Positions 6,763 to 13,340 of a DNA stretch of 13,340 nucleotides are shown here, one piece after another (positions within the stretch are counted from its first letter, which is position 1; each line of letters starts with the position of its first letter). Source of the DNA: a bacterium (GTDB lineage Bacteria > Spirochaetota > UBA4802 > UBA5550); the NCBI GenBank assembly GCA_024224995.1, contig JAAENB010000702.1, positions 1 to 13,340 on the forward strand. Reading direction: 5' to 3'. The translations under genes and the position numbers were made by a program. The notes below the pieces were generated by a model. That model had not been told where the DNA came from, made no database searches, and was given only the letters and a program-made list of their open reading frames with translations.

Positions 6763-8010
6763 ATGAGAATTATAAGAACCTTTCGAACATTTGCATTAGT
6801 AAGCAGCATTTGCCTGGTTATACTTTCATTTTCGCTGCCAATTTATTCATTTACCGACCAGGCTAATACAGAGAGGATATTGGAAGAAAATAAACACTAT
6901 ATTCATTATATTAATGTGGGTATATCCAATTTTGCTCCTGAAAAGAAAGATGAATTTATGAAGGTATACGCAATTCATTTTAACGCAGATGTTGCCTACT
7001 TGCAGTCTGATTATAAACGGGCCTATAAACGGATATACGCGTCCCAGGGACTAATGAAAGACTTATACAAGTATATGCTGCATGAACACTATTGGAAAAA
7101 TTCAAAAGAAATACTCGATAAACTGGCGCCCCGGGTCATTCGTTCAAAAAACGCCCGGGCCAGGCTCTACCTTACCCTGGGATACCGCGACCTGACAGTA
7201 TGTTCGACTCATTATAAATCGGGGCAGGCTTCCAATCCCAAACTTTTTTCGTATAAGATATTTAAGTATGAATCAGGGATAAAAATGGCTCGACGGGCTA
7301 AAAAATATGGTTTTTTGTCCTTATTTGAGTGCCAGAAGGGTCCCATAAAACGTAAGATCTATAACCAGTTAATGAAAACACAAAAAATAGCAGGATCACG
7401 GTTTTATTCCCGCTATGTAGACCTGGACGAAAAGGCTATAATTAACGAACTGAGTAAATCTTTTGGGCGGGTACAAAAAGATGAAAAAGCTGCTAAGGCT
7501 GCTAAAGCTGCTGCAGGAACAACAACCGCAGGTGCAGCAACTGCGGGAACAACTGTGGTGAAAGAGCCTACTTTTGAGAAGAAACTGGAAAAACGGATAC
7601 GGTTTAAGAACGAAAATAAAATGGCACGCTATATTTTGAACAATGAGTTCGACAAAGCCGAAGACATTATGCGCCAAAATCTTGCGGATTTTAATTATAA
7701 GTTGATTATAGCAACGTTTGATCTCCTTACCGTTGAAGAAAAGGATACAAAAAACGCCGGGAAAGATTATGAAGAGTGGAAAGTGCATCTGAATGATAAC
7801 TATATGAGACTGGCTAAAGATTCTGTTCTAAAACTGCTTGTAAATGAAGTGAAAGTTGAGGATGCCGTAACAGAAGAGGAAATAAAAAAGAAGAAAGAGG
7901 AAGAAAAGAGCGCGGAAGATGAAGGAACGAGCGGCGAAGCAAAAACCGGCGAAGAAAAAGCCGGTGAAGTAAAAGCCGACGAAGAAAAAACTACGGATAA
8001 AAAAGATTGA
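6763..8010 (+). CDS. Secreted helical protein with low-complexity segments
   Basis: I do not recognise this 415-aa protein. A signal peptide is likely: positive start MRIIRTFR, hydrophobic stretch about 10-28, cleavage probably near 29-31, no lipobox. Residues about 35-235 look all-helical with paired-helix character (for example YLQSDYKRAYKRIYASQGL and NARARLYLTLGYRDLTVC), resembling a TPR-like solenoid, though no clean TPR consensus is present. Residues 239-264 form an Ala/Thr/Gly linker (AAKAAKAAAGTTTAGAATAG). A second helical part (about 268-365) follows, then a Lys/Glu tail (371-415) with a five-residue tandem repeat. GAGG at 6748-6751, 11 nt before the ATG, is an acceptable binding site. 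A periplasmic scaffold role is plausible but unproven. Confidence 0.8.
   Translation: MRIIRTFRTFALVSSICLVILSFSLPIYSFTDQANTERILEENKHYIHYINVGISNFAPEKKDEFMKVYAIHFNADVAYLQSDYKRAYKRIYASQGLMKDLYKYMLHEHYWKNSKEILDKLAPRVIRSKNARARLYLTLGYRDLTVCSTHYKSGQASNPKLFSYKIFKYESGIKMARRAKKYGFLSLFECQKGPIKRKIYNQLMKTQKIAGSRFYSRYVDLDEKAIINELSKSFGRVQKDEKAAKAAKAAAGTTTAGAATAGTTVVKEPTFEKKLEKRIRFKNENKMARYILNNEFDKAEDIMRQNLADFNYKLIIATFDLLTVEEKDTKNAGKDYEEWKVHLNDNYMRLAKDSVLKLLVNEVKVEDAVTEEEIKKKKEEEKSAEDEGTSGEAKTGEEKAGEVKADEEKTTDKKD
7933..7992 (+). repeat. Four tandem 15-bp units coding GEAKT-like repeats
   Basis: Four in-frame units encode GEAKT, GEEKA, GEVKA and DEEKT (residues 391-410 of the 6763 gene). They differ by a few bases each, so this is an older minisatellite. 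Copy number changes would keep frame. Confidence 0.75.
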
Positions 8011-8121
8011 CGAATCTGGTGGGGCTGAGAAAAAAGAGGAAGAAAAGTGCTATCGGCGGTTCCGGCAGGCCGGAGTAAATTTGATGCTCGAAATTTTGAG
8101 CAATATAAGAAATGTAAATAA

Positions 8122-8126
8122 AAGGA
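8122..8126 (+). promoter_or_regulatory. Ribosome binding site for the 55-aa gene
   Basis: AAGGA lies 9 nt before the ATG at 8136, which supports translation of this short reading frame. Confidence 0.6.
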
Positions 8127-8135
8127 TATTTTTTT

Positions 8136-8303
8136 ATGAATAGAATAAACCAAATCGATAAGAACCTGAGACAAAGTATTGCGGAATATTATATGGCTCT
8201 AAATGAAATGAATGATCCTCAAAAATCGGTTGCTATGCTGGCCGAACATGTGGCTATTATGGTTGAGATGATAAATGAGTTCAAAAGCACATACTCAAAA
8301 TAA
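8136..8303 (+). CDS. Small 55-aa helical protein
   Basis: A short open frame with ATG, a good AAGGA nine nt upstream, and TAA at 8301-8303. The product, starting MNRINQIDKNLRQSIAEYY and ending NEFKSTYSK, has no signal peptide or membrane helix. It should form one or two amphipathic helices and is rich in Met (8 of 55). It lies in the same direction between the secreted helical protein and the PDZ lipoprotein, 30 nt ahead of the latter, which suggests an operon. I do not recognise the family. Without this gene the 8011-8333 gap would be unusually long for this strand. A small cytoplasmic partner protein is possible. Confidence 0.65.
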   Translation: MNRINQIDKNLRQSIAEYYMALNEMNDPQKSVAMLAEHVAIMVEMINEFKSTYSK

Positions 8304-8333
8304 GAAATCGTATTTTGGAGGAATTACCCGGGA

Positions 8334-8735
8334 ATGAAAAGTCATAAACGTTTGATAAGCCTGGTACTGGTTATTACTGCTATTGGATTTTTATTTAATT
8401 GTGTGAAGGAAAAGGAAAAGGGCTATCTTATCGGTATCGTGGTACCCATTGGAAAGGGAACGGTTATCGCAAAAGAAGGTTATGTTACAGTTTCTAAAAC
8501 TGATGGTGTCGATAGTCCCTACTTAATTTCCGGCGTGTACATGGATAGCCCGGCATATAAAGCCGGTTTACGGCCCGATGATATTATTTTGCAGATCGAT
8601 GGAGAGGATTTGCTGGGATTGAAGCATAACTATGTATATAAAGAATTGATTCTCGGAAAACCCGGTACCGATATCCGGTTCCTTATTGAAAGGCAAGGCA
8701 AACAGATGATTTTTGTTGTTACTCGAGGAAAATAG
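8334..8735 (+). CDS. PDZ-domain lipoprotein
   Basis: The 133-aa product begins with a basic signal peptide (MKSHKR), a hydrophobic core (about 8-20) and a relaxed lipobox LFNC with Cys23, as allowed in spirochaetes and some other groups, so it is probably lipidated. The mature part carries a PDZ domain at about 64-131: SGVYMDSPAYKAGLRPDDIILQIDGEDLLGL, then GKPGTDIRFLIERQGK. This is the usual carboxylate-binding/GLRPGD-like loop and betaC-D pattern of PDZ domains in HtrA, RseP and Ctp proteases, but here no protease domain is attached. It may tether or recruit other envelope proteins by their carboxyl termini. GGAGGA lies 11 nt before the ATG. The 55-aa gene lies just upstream and the FecR/PQQ lipoprotein downstream. 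Confidence 0.85.
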   Translation: MKSHKRLISLVLVITAIGFLFNCVKEKEKGYLIGIVVPIGKGTVIAKEGYVTVSKTDGVDSPYLISGVYMDSPAYKAGLRPDDIILQIDGEDLLGLKHNYVYKELILGKPGTDIRFLIERQGKQMIFVVTRGK

Positions 8736-8743
8736 AACCGGAT

Positions 8744-8839
8744 ATGCTAAAAAAAATACTGCTCTGGATCACAATAGCATTTTCAATATTATTTATCGTA
8801 ATAATTTTTCTGGACATATTGTACTGGCTATTTTATTAA
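8744..8839 (+). CDS. Possible 31-aa membrane peptide
   Basis: ATG at 8744 opens a 31-codon frame whose product is almost wholly hydrophobic: MLKKILLWITIAFSILF and so on, with one Asp and an aromatic end. It would make a single transmembrane helix with positive residues inside. It begins 8 nt after the PDZ gene stop and reads the same way, as a coupled gene would. The binding site is poor; GAGGA is 14 nt away. It could be a real small membrane protein or a remnant of a larger one, since hydrophobic coding continues in another frame to 8937. Nothing else is seen in 8840-8972. Confidence 0.4.
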   Translation: MLKKILLWITIAFSILFIVIIFLDILYWLFY

Positions 8840-8972
8840 AGTTTGAATTGCCTCCCTTTATACCACCTATTTTAATGAGTCATAACGTAAAAAAAAGTGG
8901 ACGTTTCCCTAAAATTGTATTATTATTAATTGGTTAACTGAAGAAAAAAATACGGACAGGTGGTTTGTAATA

Positions 8973-11396
8973 ATGAAAAAATATATACTTTTGCTGATAA
9001 TTGGCATTCCGGTAGTCTTTTTTGTCTCCGGGTGCGGAGAAAAGGAAAAAGTCTCTAATCTGAATTCTGCTAAGATCATTTTTACTGTTGGAGATGTTAC
9101 AGTGAAAAAAACTGCAAAGTGGACCGATGGTATCCCCGATATGGAACTGGTGAAGGGGAGTGAGATAAAAACAGGTCCCGAGTCTCAATGTGATATTGTT
9201 ATTGGTACGGATTCGTTTGTTACCGTTAAAGCAAAATCTCATCTTATTCTGGAGGAACTTTTTAAGAGTATTCAGGGAACTGAGAAAAATACCCTTGAAT
9301 TGAAGATAGGGAAGAGTGTTATTAACCCGAAAAAACTCCTCAAAGGAGACAAGTTCAGGGTAAAAACACCAACCGCCATTGCTGCTGTGAGGGGAACCAG
9401 GTTTGTGGTTCAATCTCAGCCTGAAGGAAAACTTAAGATTGCAGTTGTTTCCGGTAAAGTGGAATTAAAAAGGCGTATTCCGGCCCTTGAAAAAGTTGAA
9501 AAGGATATTATTGAAAATTCCGAGACCCTTGCTGCACTTCAAGAAAAAGTCAATGAGGAAAGTATTGTTGTTGATGCCAACCAATCGGCATTTATTGACA
9601 ACAAACAGGCCGAAGCCGAAAACAAGATCATTGAAGAGGTTGTTGTTAAGCATGTTGAAGAGGTCAAAAAAGAAGAAGAGAAGAAGAAAGAGCTAACCGA
9701 AACGGCCGAAAAAGTGGACGAGGCCGATGTAAACAATAAGATTGCTCAAGAAGAGCTTAAGAAAAAAGAAGAAGCTAAAATTGTTAAAAAGCAGGAGAAG
9801 CGCGAAGAATCAATGAAGAACGCGCTTGCCCGGCTTACCTTAATGAAGAAAAAAACAAAAAAAGTTAAAGAAATCGTTGTTACCCGGGAAATTGAAGCCG
9901 AAGACATGAAAGCGGTGAAAGAACTTGATATTGTTATTGATAAAGTAAAAAAAGAGGAAGCACGACGTAAAGCGCTAAAACCGGACAAAGTAAAATTTGC
10001 CGAGTTAACGATTAACTCCCCTGTGAAGGGTAGTTCCATATATGTTAATTCAAAGCTTGCCGGAACCGATTCCGTTACTATTAAACCCGAGGCCGGTTCC
10101 AGGATCATCGTTGAAGTAACTGCTGAAGGCTATGGTAAATTTACCAAACAGCTTACCCTGTCTGAGGGAGAATCCATGGAAATCCTGGCTCAATTGTCCG
10201 AAGCTGCCAGCTTAACCATTGCCTCCCCGGTTCCAAACAGCCGGATTTATATCAATTCCAAATACATTGGAGACGATTCTGTTACAGTCCGCCCCAGCGC
10301 GGAAACCGCGCTGAATATTGAGGTTATGGCCGACGGTTTTAAAAATTATACCACAAACCTGGCTCTAAAACCAGGTGAAAGCAAGGAACTGAAGGTTGTT
10401 CTTGAAAGAAAGATTCTTCTTGAAAGGGTCAGGTGGAGTCAAAAGGTTGGTTCCATGGTTATGGTCCGTCCTATCCATTATAAGAACCTGGTTATTACCG
10501 CCACCCATGATGGCTATCTTGTTGCCGTCAATACCAGGGGATACAATGTCTGGAAAGTAAACCTTAAAAGAAGGATTGAATCTACCCCGGTCCCTCATAA
10601 CGGGAACGCGTATGTTGTATCGAACAGTGGAGAATTCTATTCAATCAATCTTTCGAACGGCCGGATCAACTGGAAGAAAAAGGTTTTTGGTTCTCTGCTA
10701 TTTGGCGCGAAACCGGTGATTGTTTCAAATAAGATTTTTCTTGCTACCAGCTATGGCAGGATATACGCGTTTTCCATAAAAGGAAAAGAGTTGTGGTTTA
10801 AAGATATTGAAAATGGTATATACAGTTCCCCGGCATATAAGAATGGTATGCTCTTTGTGGGCGCTGAAGATCATAATATCTATGCGCTTTCCGTTAAAGA
10901 TGGTTCCGTTAAATGGAAATTTAAACTGGATAACCGGATTGTGGCATCTTCTCCTGTTGTCAAGGGAACTACCCTGTATATTGGCAGTTACAGCGGTACT
11001 CTTTTCGCTCTTGATACAGGCAGCGGGTCCCTTAATTGGAAGTACAAAACCGGGGATTCTATTTTTTCATCTCCTGTTATTTCCAATAATAAGCTTTTGT
11101 TTGGTTCCAATGACGGCAAACTTTATGTGCTTTCTTCCGGAAGCGGGAAGCTGCTCTGGGTCTTTAATTCCGGCAGCAAGATTACTACCAGGCCCGCGGT
11201 TACGGGGAATATGGTCTATATTACCAGCGGTAAAAGCATTTTTGCCCTGAATATTCATTCCGGTAAAACCCAGTGGTCGCACCGGTTCAAGTATGGTGTT
11301 AAAACTTCCGCCACGGTAGTGGGGAATGATATCTATATTGGTCTTGAAAATGGGGAAGTTGCCTCGGTGAGGAAATCCCTGAGATATATTTACTAA
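8973..11396 (+). CDS. FecR-PEGA-PQQ beta-propeller lipoprotein
   Basis: An 807-aa lipoprotein: signal peptide 1-20 with lipobox VSGC and Cys21. Domains: a FecR domain (about 34-165) with the hallmark VKTPTAIAAVRGTRFVV at 130-146; a long Lys/Glu-rich coiled-coil segment (about 170-340); two PEGA domains (about 343-408 and 411-478), both with INSP/IASP..S.IYVNSK..G.DSVT; and a carboxyl-terminal PQQ-type propeller (about 486-800) with eight spaced Trp markers (W488, 527, 567, 608, 648, 689, 729, 768), hence 7-8 blades. The propeller resembles BamB of the outer-membrane assembly machine, but the fused FecR and PEGA domains are not part of BamB. The modular plan suggests a surface or periplasmic scaffold binding peptidoglycan or other envelope proteins. 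AGGTGG sits 9 nt before the ATG. The gene ends the plus-strand block; a hairpin follows. Confidence 0.92.
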   Translation: MKKYILLLIIGIPVVFFVSGCGEKEKVSNLNSAKIIFTVGDVTVKKTAKWTDGIPDMELVKGSEIKTGPESQCDIVIGTDSFVTVKAKSHLILEELFKSIQGTEKNTLELKIGKSVINPKKLLKGDKFRVKTPTAIAAVRGTRFVVQSQPEGKLKIAVVSGKVELKRRIPALEKVEKDIIENSETLAALQEKVNEESIVVDANQSAFIDNKQAEAENKIIEEVVVKHVEEVKKEEEKKKELTETAEKVDEADVNNKIAQEELKKKEEAKIVKKQEKREESMKNALARLTLMKKKTKKVKEIVVTREIEAEDMKAVKELDIVIDKVKKEEARRKALKPDKVKFAELTINSPVKGSSIYVNSKLAGTDSVTIKPEAGSRIIVEVTAEGYGKFTKQLTLSEGESMEILAQLSEAASLTIASPVPNSRIYINSKYIGDDSVTVRPSAETALNIEVMADGFKNYTTNLALKPGESKELKVVLERKILLERVRWSQKVGSMVMVRPIHYKNLVITATHDGYLVAVNTRGYNVWKVNLKRRIESTPVPHNGNAYVVSNSGEFYSINLSNGRINWKKKVFGSLLFGAKPVIVSNKIFLATSYGRIYAFSIKGKELWFKDIENGIYSSPAYKNGMLFVGAEDHNIYALSVKDGSVKWKFKLDNRIVASSPVVKGTTLYIGSYSGTLFALDTGSGSLNWKYKTGDSIFSSPVISNNKLLFGSNDGKLYVLSSGSGKLLWVFNSGSKITTRPAVTGNMVYITSGKSIFALNIHSGKTQWSHRFKYGVKTSATVVGNDIYIGLENGEVASVRKSLRYIY

Positions 11397-11410
11397 TTTA
11401 GTTAGCGACG

Positions 11411-11442
11411 AGCCATATTCGAACAGGTATTCGAATATGGCT
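11411..11442. repeat. 13-bp hairpin between convergent genes
   Basis: AGCCATATTCGAA (11411-11423) and its exact complement (11430-11442) flank a 6-nt loop. It stands 14 nt after the stop of the propeller lipoprotein and 35 nt before the stop of the opposing gene. This is the usual place for a bidirectional terminator, though neither side has a U-tract. Confidence 0.7.
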
Positions 11443-11477
11443 GAATGATGCTTCTAAATTTGTAGTGCTGCTTATAG

Positions 11478-12077
11478 CTATAGCTGGTTAAAGTATTTAT
11501 CTTTAACGTTATACTCCCAGAGTTCTACCAGTTTGTCGAACTCACGGTCCCTGGGTTGGTCTTTGTACGCAAGGTTGCGTCTTTTTATGAGATAGGCTAC
11601 TGTTCCGTCTTCAAGGAGAAACCGCTCTCTTCGTTCATTTAATTTGACAATAATAAAATTAAGGTTATGGGTTTGAAAATCACCCAGGTATTGCGTTGAG
11701 GCTACCGTGGGCTCATATTTAAGCAATAACTCCGTAAAATAGAGAGCCTGTTTCCAGGACTCTATACTGTCTTCGGAGATACCTGTTTTATAGTGCATGC
11801 TGAGTTTTTCAAAAAGATCCATATTTTTATAATAGGAGTCATAGATATATTTGATTAACTGGGGAAAGTGATTCTGTACCTCCATAAGGTCAATTGGCTC
11901 TTTTTTTTCCGTAAAAAGAGCGAATATCTCCTTGCTGAGATCGCCTATGGGCTCTACATCAATTAACTCAATAAAGAGATCTTTAATAATAGTCCGTACT
12001 TTTCCTGCCTTTTTGAGATAGATCTCAATTTCCACCGGCTCTACATAATAGTGTTTATTTTTTTTCCCGTTTTCCAT
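11478..12077 (-). CDS. Uncharacterised 199-aa protein
   Basis: I do not recognise it. The product has no signal peptide or membrane helix and should be cytoplasmic. It mixes charged helices (for example DLFEKLSMHYKTGISEDSI near 87-105) with a beta-like stretch near 140-165 that includes RRERFLLEDGTVAYLIKRRN. The amino terminus MENGKKNKHYYVEPVEIEIY leads directly into a beta-strand-like run. The ATG lacks a visible Shine-Dalgarno, but it starts 3 nt after the stop of the upstream repeat/LysM gene, so translation is probably coupled. Pairing with that gene suggests a cytosolic partner of the membrane protein. Confidence 0.75.
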   Translation of the reverse strand: MENGKKNKHYYVEPVEIEIYLKKAGKVRTIIKDLFIELIDVEPIGDLSKEIFALFTEKKEPIDLMEVQNHFPQLIKYIYDSYYKNMDLFEKLSMHYKTGISEDSIESWKQALYFTELLLKYEPTVASTQYLGDFQTHNLNFIIVKLNERRERFLLEDGTVAYLIKRRNLAYKDQPRDREFDKLVELWEYNVKDKYFNQL

Positions 12078-12080
12078 TTG

Positions 12081-13340
12081 TTATTCTAGTTTTGATTTAA
12101 GTTCCGCAATGATCTTATAGTGTTTTTCCTTAAACGCGTATTTTTCTGCCTGGTCCAGCAGCCCCCGTTTGTCGCTGTCATCTGCCTTTTCTATCTTTTC
12201 CGTTAATTCATAAAAATGGATACCCATACGGGTTAGTTTAATCCTCGCGAGCCTCCAGAGCGTGTCCCGTTCTTTTACAAAGATTTTTTCTCCATCAAGC
12301 ATAATAAAAATATTCTCCGGATAGATCCAGTTAGGATTTTTATGTTTCAGCTTTGGGTATGAGAGGGAATTATACCCGTTTTTAACGGCTACTTTGTTGG
12401 CGTAGGTGTATATGTCGAAATTGTTTACGGAAATTTTATATTTGTCAATAATCGTATCTTCTTCAACCGTTATCTTTTTGCGTGTTTCTCCGTCCGGTAT
12501 TTTGGGACTTACGTTGGCTGATCCTTCAACGCCTGCTGCTGAGTCCTCTCCCGGTCCCGATTCTGCATGGGGACCGTTTCCGCTTTCTTCGGTGCCGTTT
12601 CCTTCGGCGCCTGCTGCCGTGTCTTCTCCCGGTCCGTTCTTGAGTCCCTTCTTCCCTTCTATCAGACCCAGTTCTTCCAGGCTGCCGGTGATTTTCTCCC
12701 GGTTAACAACCAGGAGCGCGCTTATGAGTATCAATATGGCAGCCGCAGCGGCCAGGTTGCGCTTTCGCCAGGCTTTTTTCTTTTTGAGAAGCTCTTCCGG
12801 GGTATCTTCTTTCAATCCTGTTCCGGTAGTATATGCCCGGGAAGGAAACAGCGCTTTTTTCGCTTTCGAAAATTTTTCCATGTATCTCCGCAGCCGCACT
12901 GCGTAGTCTTTGTCGCTTTCTCCCGGTAATTTTTCCAGCACACTACCGGGCCCGGCGAGTTTTTCAGCTTTCCGCTGCAGCCGCAGCGCGTAGTCTTTGT
13001 CGTTTTCTCCCTTCTTCTTTTTCAGCGTTTTCCCGGTTCCTGAAAGGTTTTCCACATAGCGCCGCAGCCGTACGGTGTATTCGCTGTCTGTTTCGGCAGG
13101 TAGTTTTTCCGGAACCCCGGCAATGCGGGATATTTTTTTCGCGTCCCGCTCCAGCCGGAATACGTATTCGCTGCCGCTTTCATACGGCAGTTTTTCCTGC
13201 AGACCGATTGAATCGGTAAGTTCTTCCAGGTAACCGAGAAGCCGCTCAGCGTATTGCGTGTCGGTTTCATTGTGCTCCGGATCAAGTACACCATTGACAC
13301 CGGTAAGTTCTTCTATGAACATACGCAGCCGCTTTGCGTA
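12081..13340 (-). CDS. Repeat membrane protein with LysM-like end (5' partial)
   Basis: Partial: the frame is open to the right edge, and the Met at 13322 is inside a repeat, so it is not the start. Numbering from that Met, the visible part carries six copies of a 29-residue repeat (YAxRLxxYxEKLxGxxxxLEKLPGESDxD), ending near residue 168. A Lys-rich segment (about 180-188) and one hydrophobic helix (about 190-207) follow. The repeats should lie in the cytoplasm by the positive-inside rule. Next come a Gly/Glu/Ser linker (about 220-270, with GPGEDTAAGAEG and GPGEDSAAGVEG) and an extracytoplasmic region. That region has NPNWIYPENIFIMLDGEKI and VKERDTLWRLARIKL (to about 363), like LysM borders (NP..IYPG and VKxGDTLWxIA). 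A helical end finishes it. Peptidoglycan binding is therefore likely but not certain. The product spans the inner membrane. The 199-aa gene follows 3 nt downstream. Confidence 0.82.
   Translation of the reverse strand, partial: YAKRLRMFIEELTGVNGVLDPEHNETDTQYAERLLGYLEELTDSIGLQEKLPYESGSEYVFRLERDAKKISRIAGVPEKLPAETDSEYTVRLRRYVENLSGTGKTLKKKKGENDKDYALRLQRKAEKLAGPGSVLEKLPGESDKDYAVRLRRYMEKFSKAKKALFPSRAYTTGTGLKEDTPEELLKKKKAWRKRNLAAAAAILILISALLVVNREKITGSLEELGLIEGKKGLKNGPGEDTAAGAEGNGTEESGNGPHAESGPGEDSAAGVEGSANVSPKIPDGETRKKITVEEDTIIDKYKISVNNFDIYTYANKVAVKNGYNSLSYPKLKHKNPNWIYPENIFIMLDGEKIFVKERDTLWRLARIKLTRMGIHFYELTEKIEKADDSDKRGLLDQAEKYAFKEKHYKIIAELKSKLE
12531..12635 (-). repeat. Duplicated 27-bp unit in the linker
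   Basis: Positions 12531-12557 and 12609-12635 match at 24 of 27 bases and encode GPGEDSAAG and GPGEDTAAG, showing internal duplication of the Gly/Glu-rich linker. Confidence 0.65.
12819..13340 (-). repeat. Tandem 87-bp (29-residue) coding repeats
   Basis: Six in-frame units run right to left, starting at 13340, 13253, 13166, 13079, 12992 and 12905, 87 nt each. The shared core is Y-A-x-R-L-x-x-Y-x-E-x-L, then about 9 variable residues and K-L-P-x-E-S/T-D/G-x-E/D. The last unit loses the KLPGESD end. The array probably continues beyond the window. Confidence 0.9.

Noticed and set aside
8713..8937. 74-residue open frame overlapping the end of the PDZ gene.
   Set aside because: It starts inside the PDZ coding region, has no ribosome binding site, and its mixed composition looks like an out-of-frame reading of AT-rich sequence.
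12406..13300. Several open frames on both strands across the repeat gene.
   Set aside because: They are out-of-frame readings of the 87-bp repeats and GC-rich linker, with Ser/Pro/Arg/Phe-biased products and no start signals.
12819..13340. Regular direct repeats considered as a CRISPR array.
   Set aside because: The period is 87 bp with no separate spacers, the units diverge at codon level, and they are in frame with one protein.

Overview
The window reads as chromosomal DNA from a Gram-negative bacterium of moderately low GC content. Two predicted lipoproteins, a periplasmic-type protein with a signal peptide, and a BamB-like propeller all imply an outer membrane. One lipobox is relaxed (LFNC), which together with many lineage-specific coiled or charged envelope proteins would fit a spirochaete or a similar deep-branching diderm. 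This assignment is inference, because no marker gene here fixes the phylum. There is no phage, IS, tRNA, rRNA or CRISPR array.

Layout: (1) 1-201 holds a very long imperfect-loop palindrome and the leader of ribE, riboflavin synthase (202-867, +). (2) Converging on ribE is a minus-strand pair with its own strong sigma70-type promoter: an uncharacterised helical protein (1215-2114) followed 3 nt later by a STAS-domain anti-anti-sigma-like protein (864-1211). (3) A second minus-strand unit runs from the promoter at about 5915: a tail-anchored membrane protein of unknown function (4875-5840), a class I-alpha type glutamine synthetase (3558-4862) and a Gfo/Idh/MocA oxidoreductase (2356-3438). A 34-bp hairpin separates the last two. 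(4) A plus-strand block of envelope genes runs from a divergent promoter near 5965: an acidic single-pass membrane protein (6060-6641) ending in a factor-independent terminator, a secreted helical protein (6763-8010), a 55-aa protein (8136-8303), a PDZ lipoprotein (8334-8735), a possible 31-aa membrane peptide (8744-8839), and a large FecR-PEGA-PEGA-PQQ propeller lipoprotein (8973-11396). (5) Convergent to this is a minus-strand pair: an unknown 199-aa protein (11478-12077) and a membrane protein with 29-residue tandem repeats and a LysM-like extracytoplasmic end (12081 to beyond the right edge).

The metabolic genes (riboflavin, glutamine, oxidoreductase) are ordinary. The less familiar part is the 6.0-13.3 kb envelope region, where most products are membrane-anchored, secreted or lipidated and none except the domain-rich lipoproteins can be named. 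A window-wide trait is that several gaps between genes carry a long, near-perfect palindrome, each of different sequence and most without a U-tract. I see no convincing evidence of a complete, previously undescribed defence or mobile system. The best candidates for something new are the envelope gene set, the 29-residue repeat protein and the palindromes.
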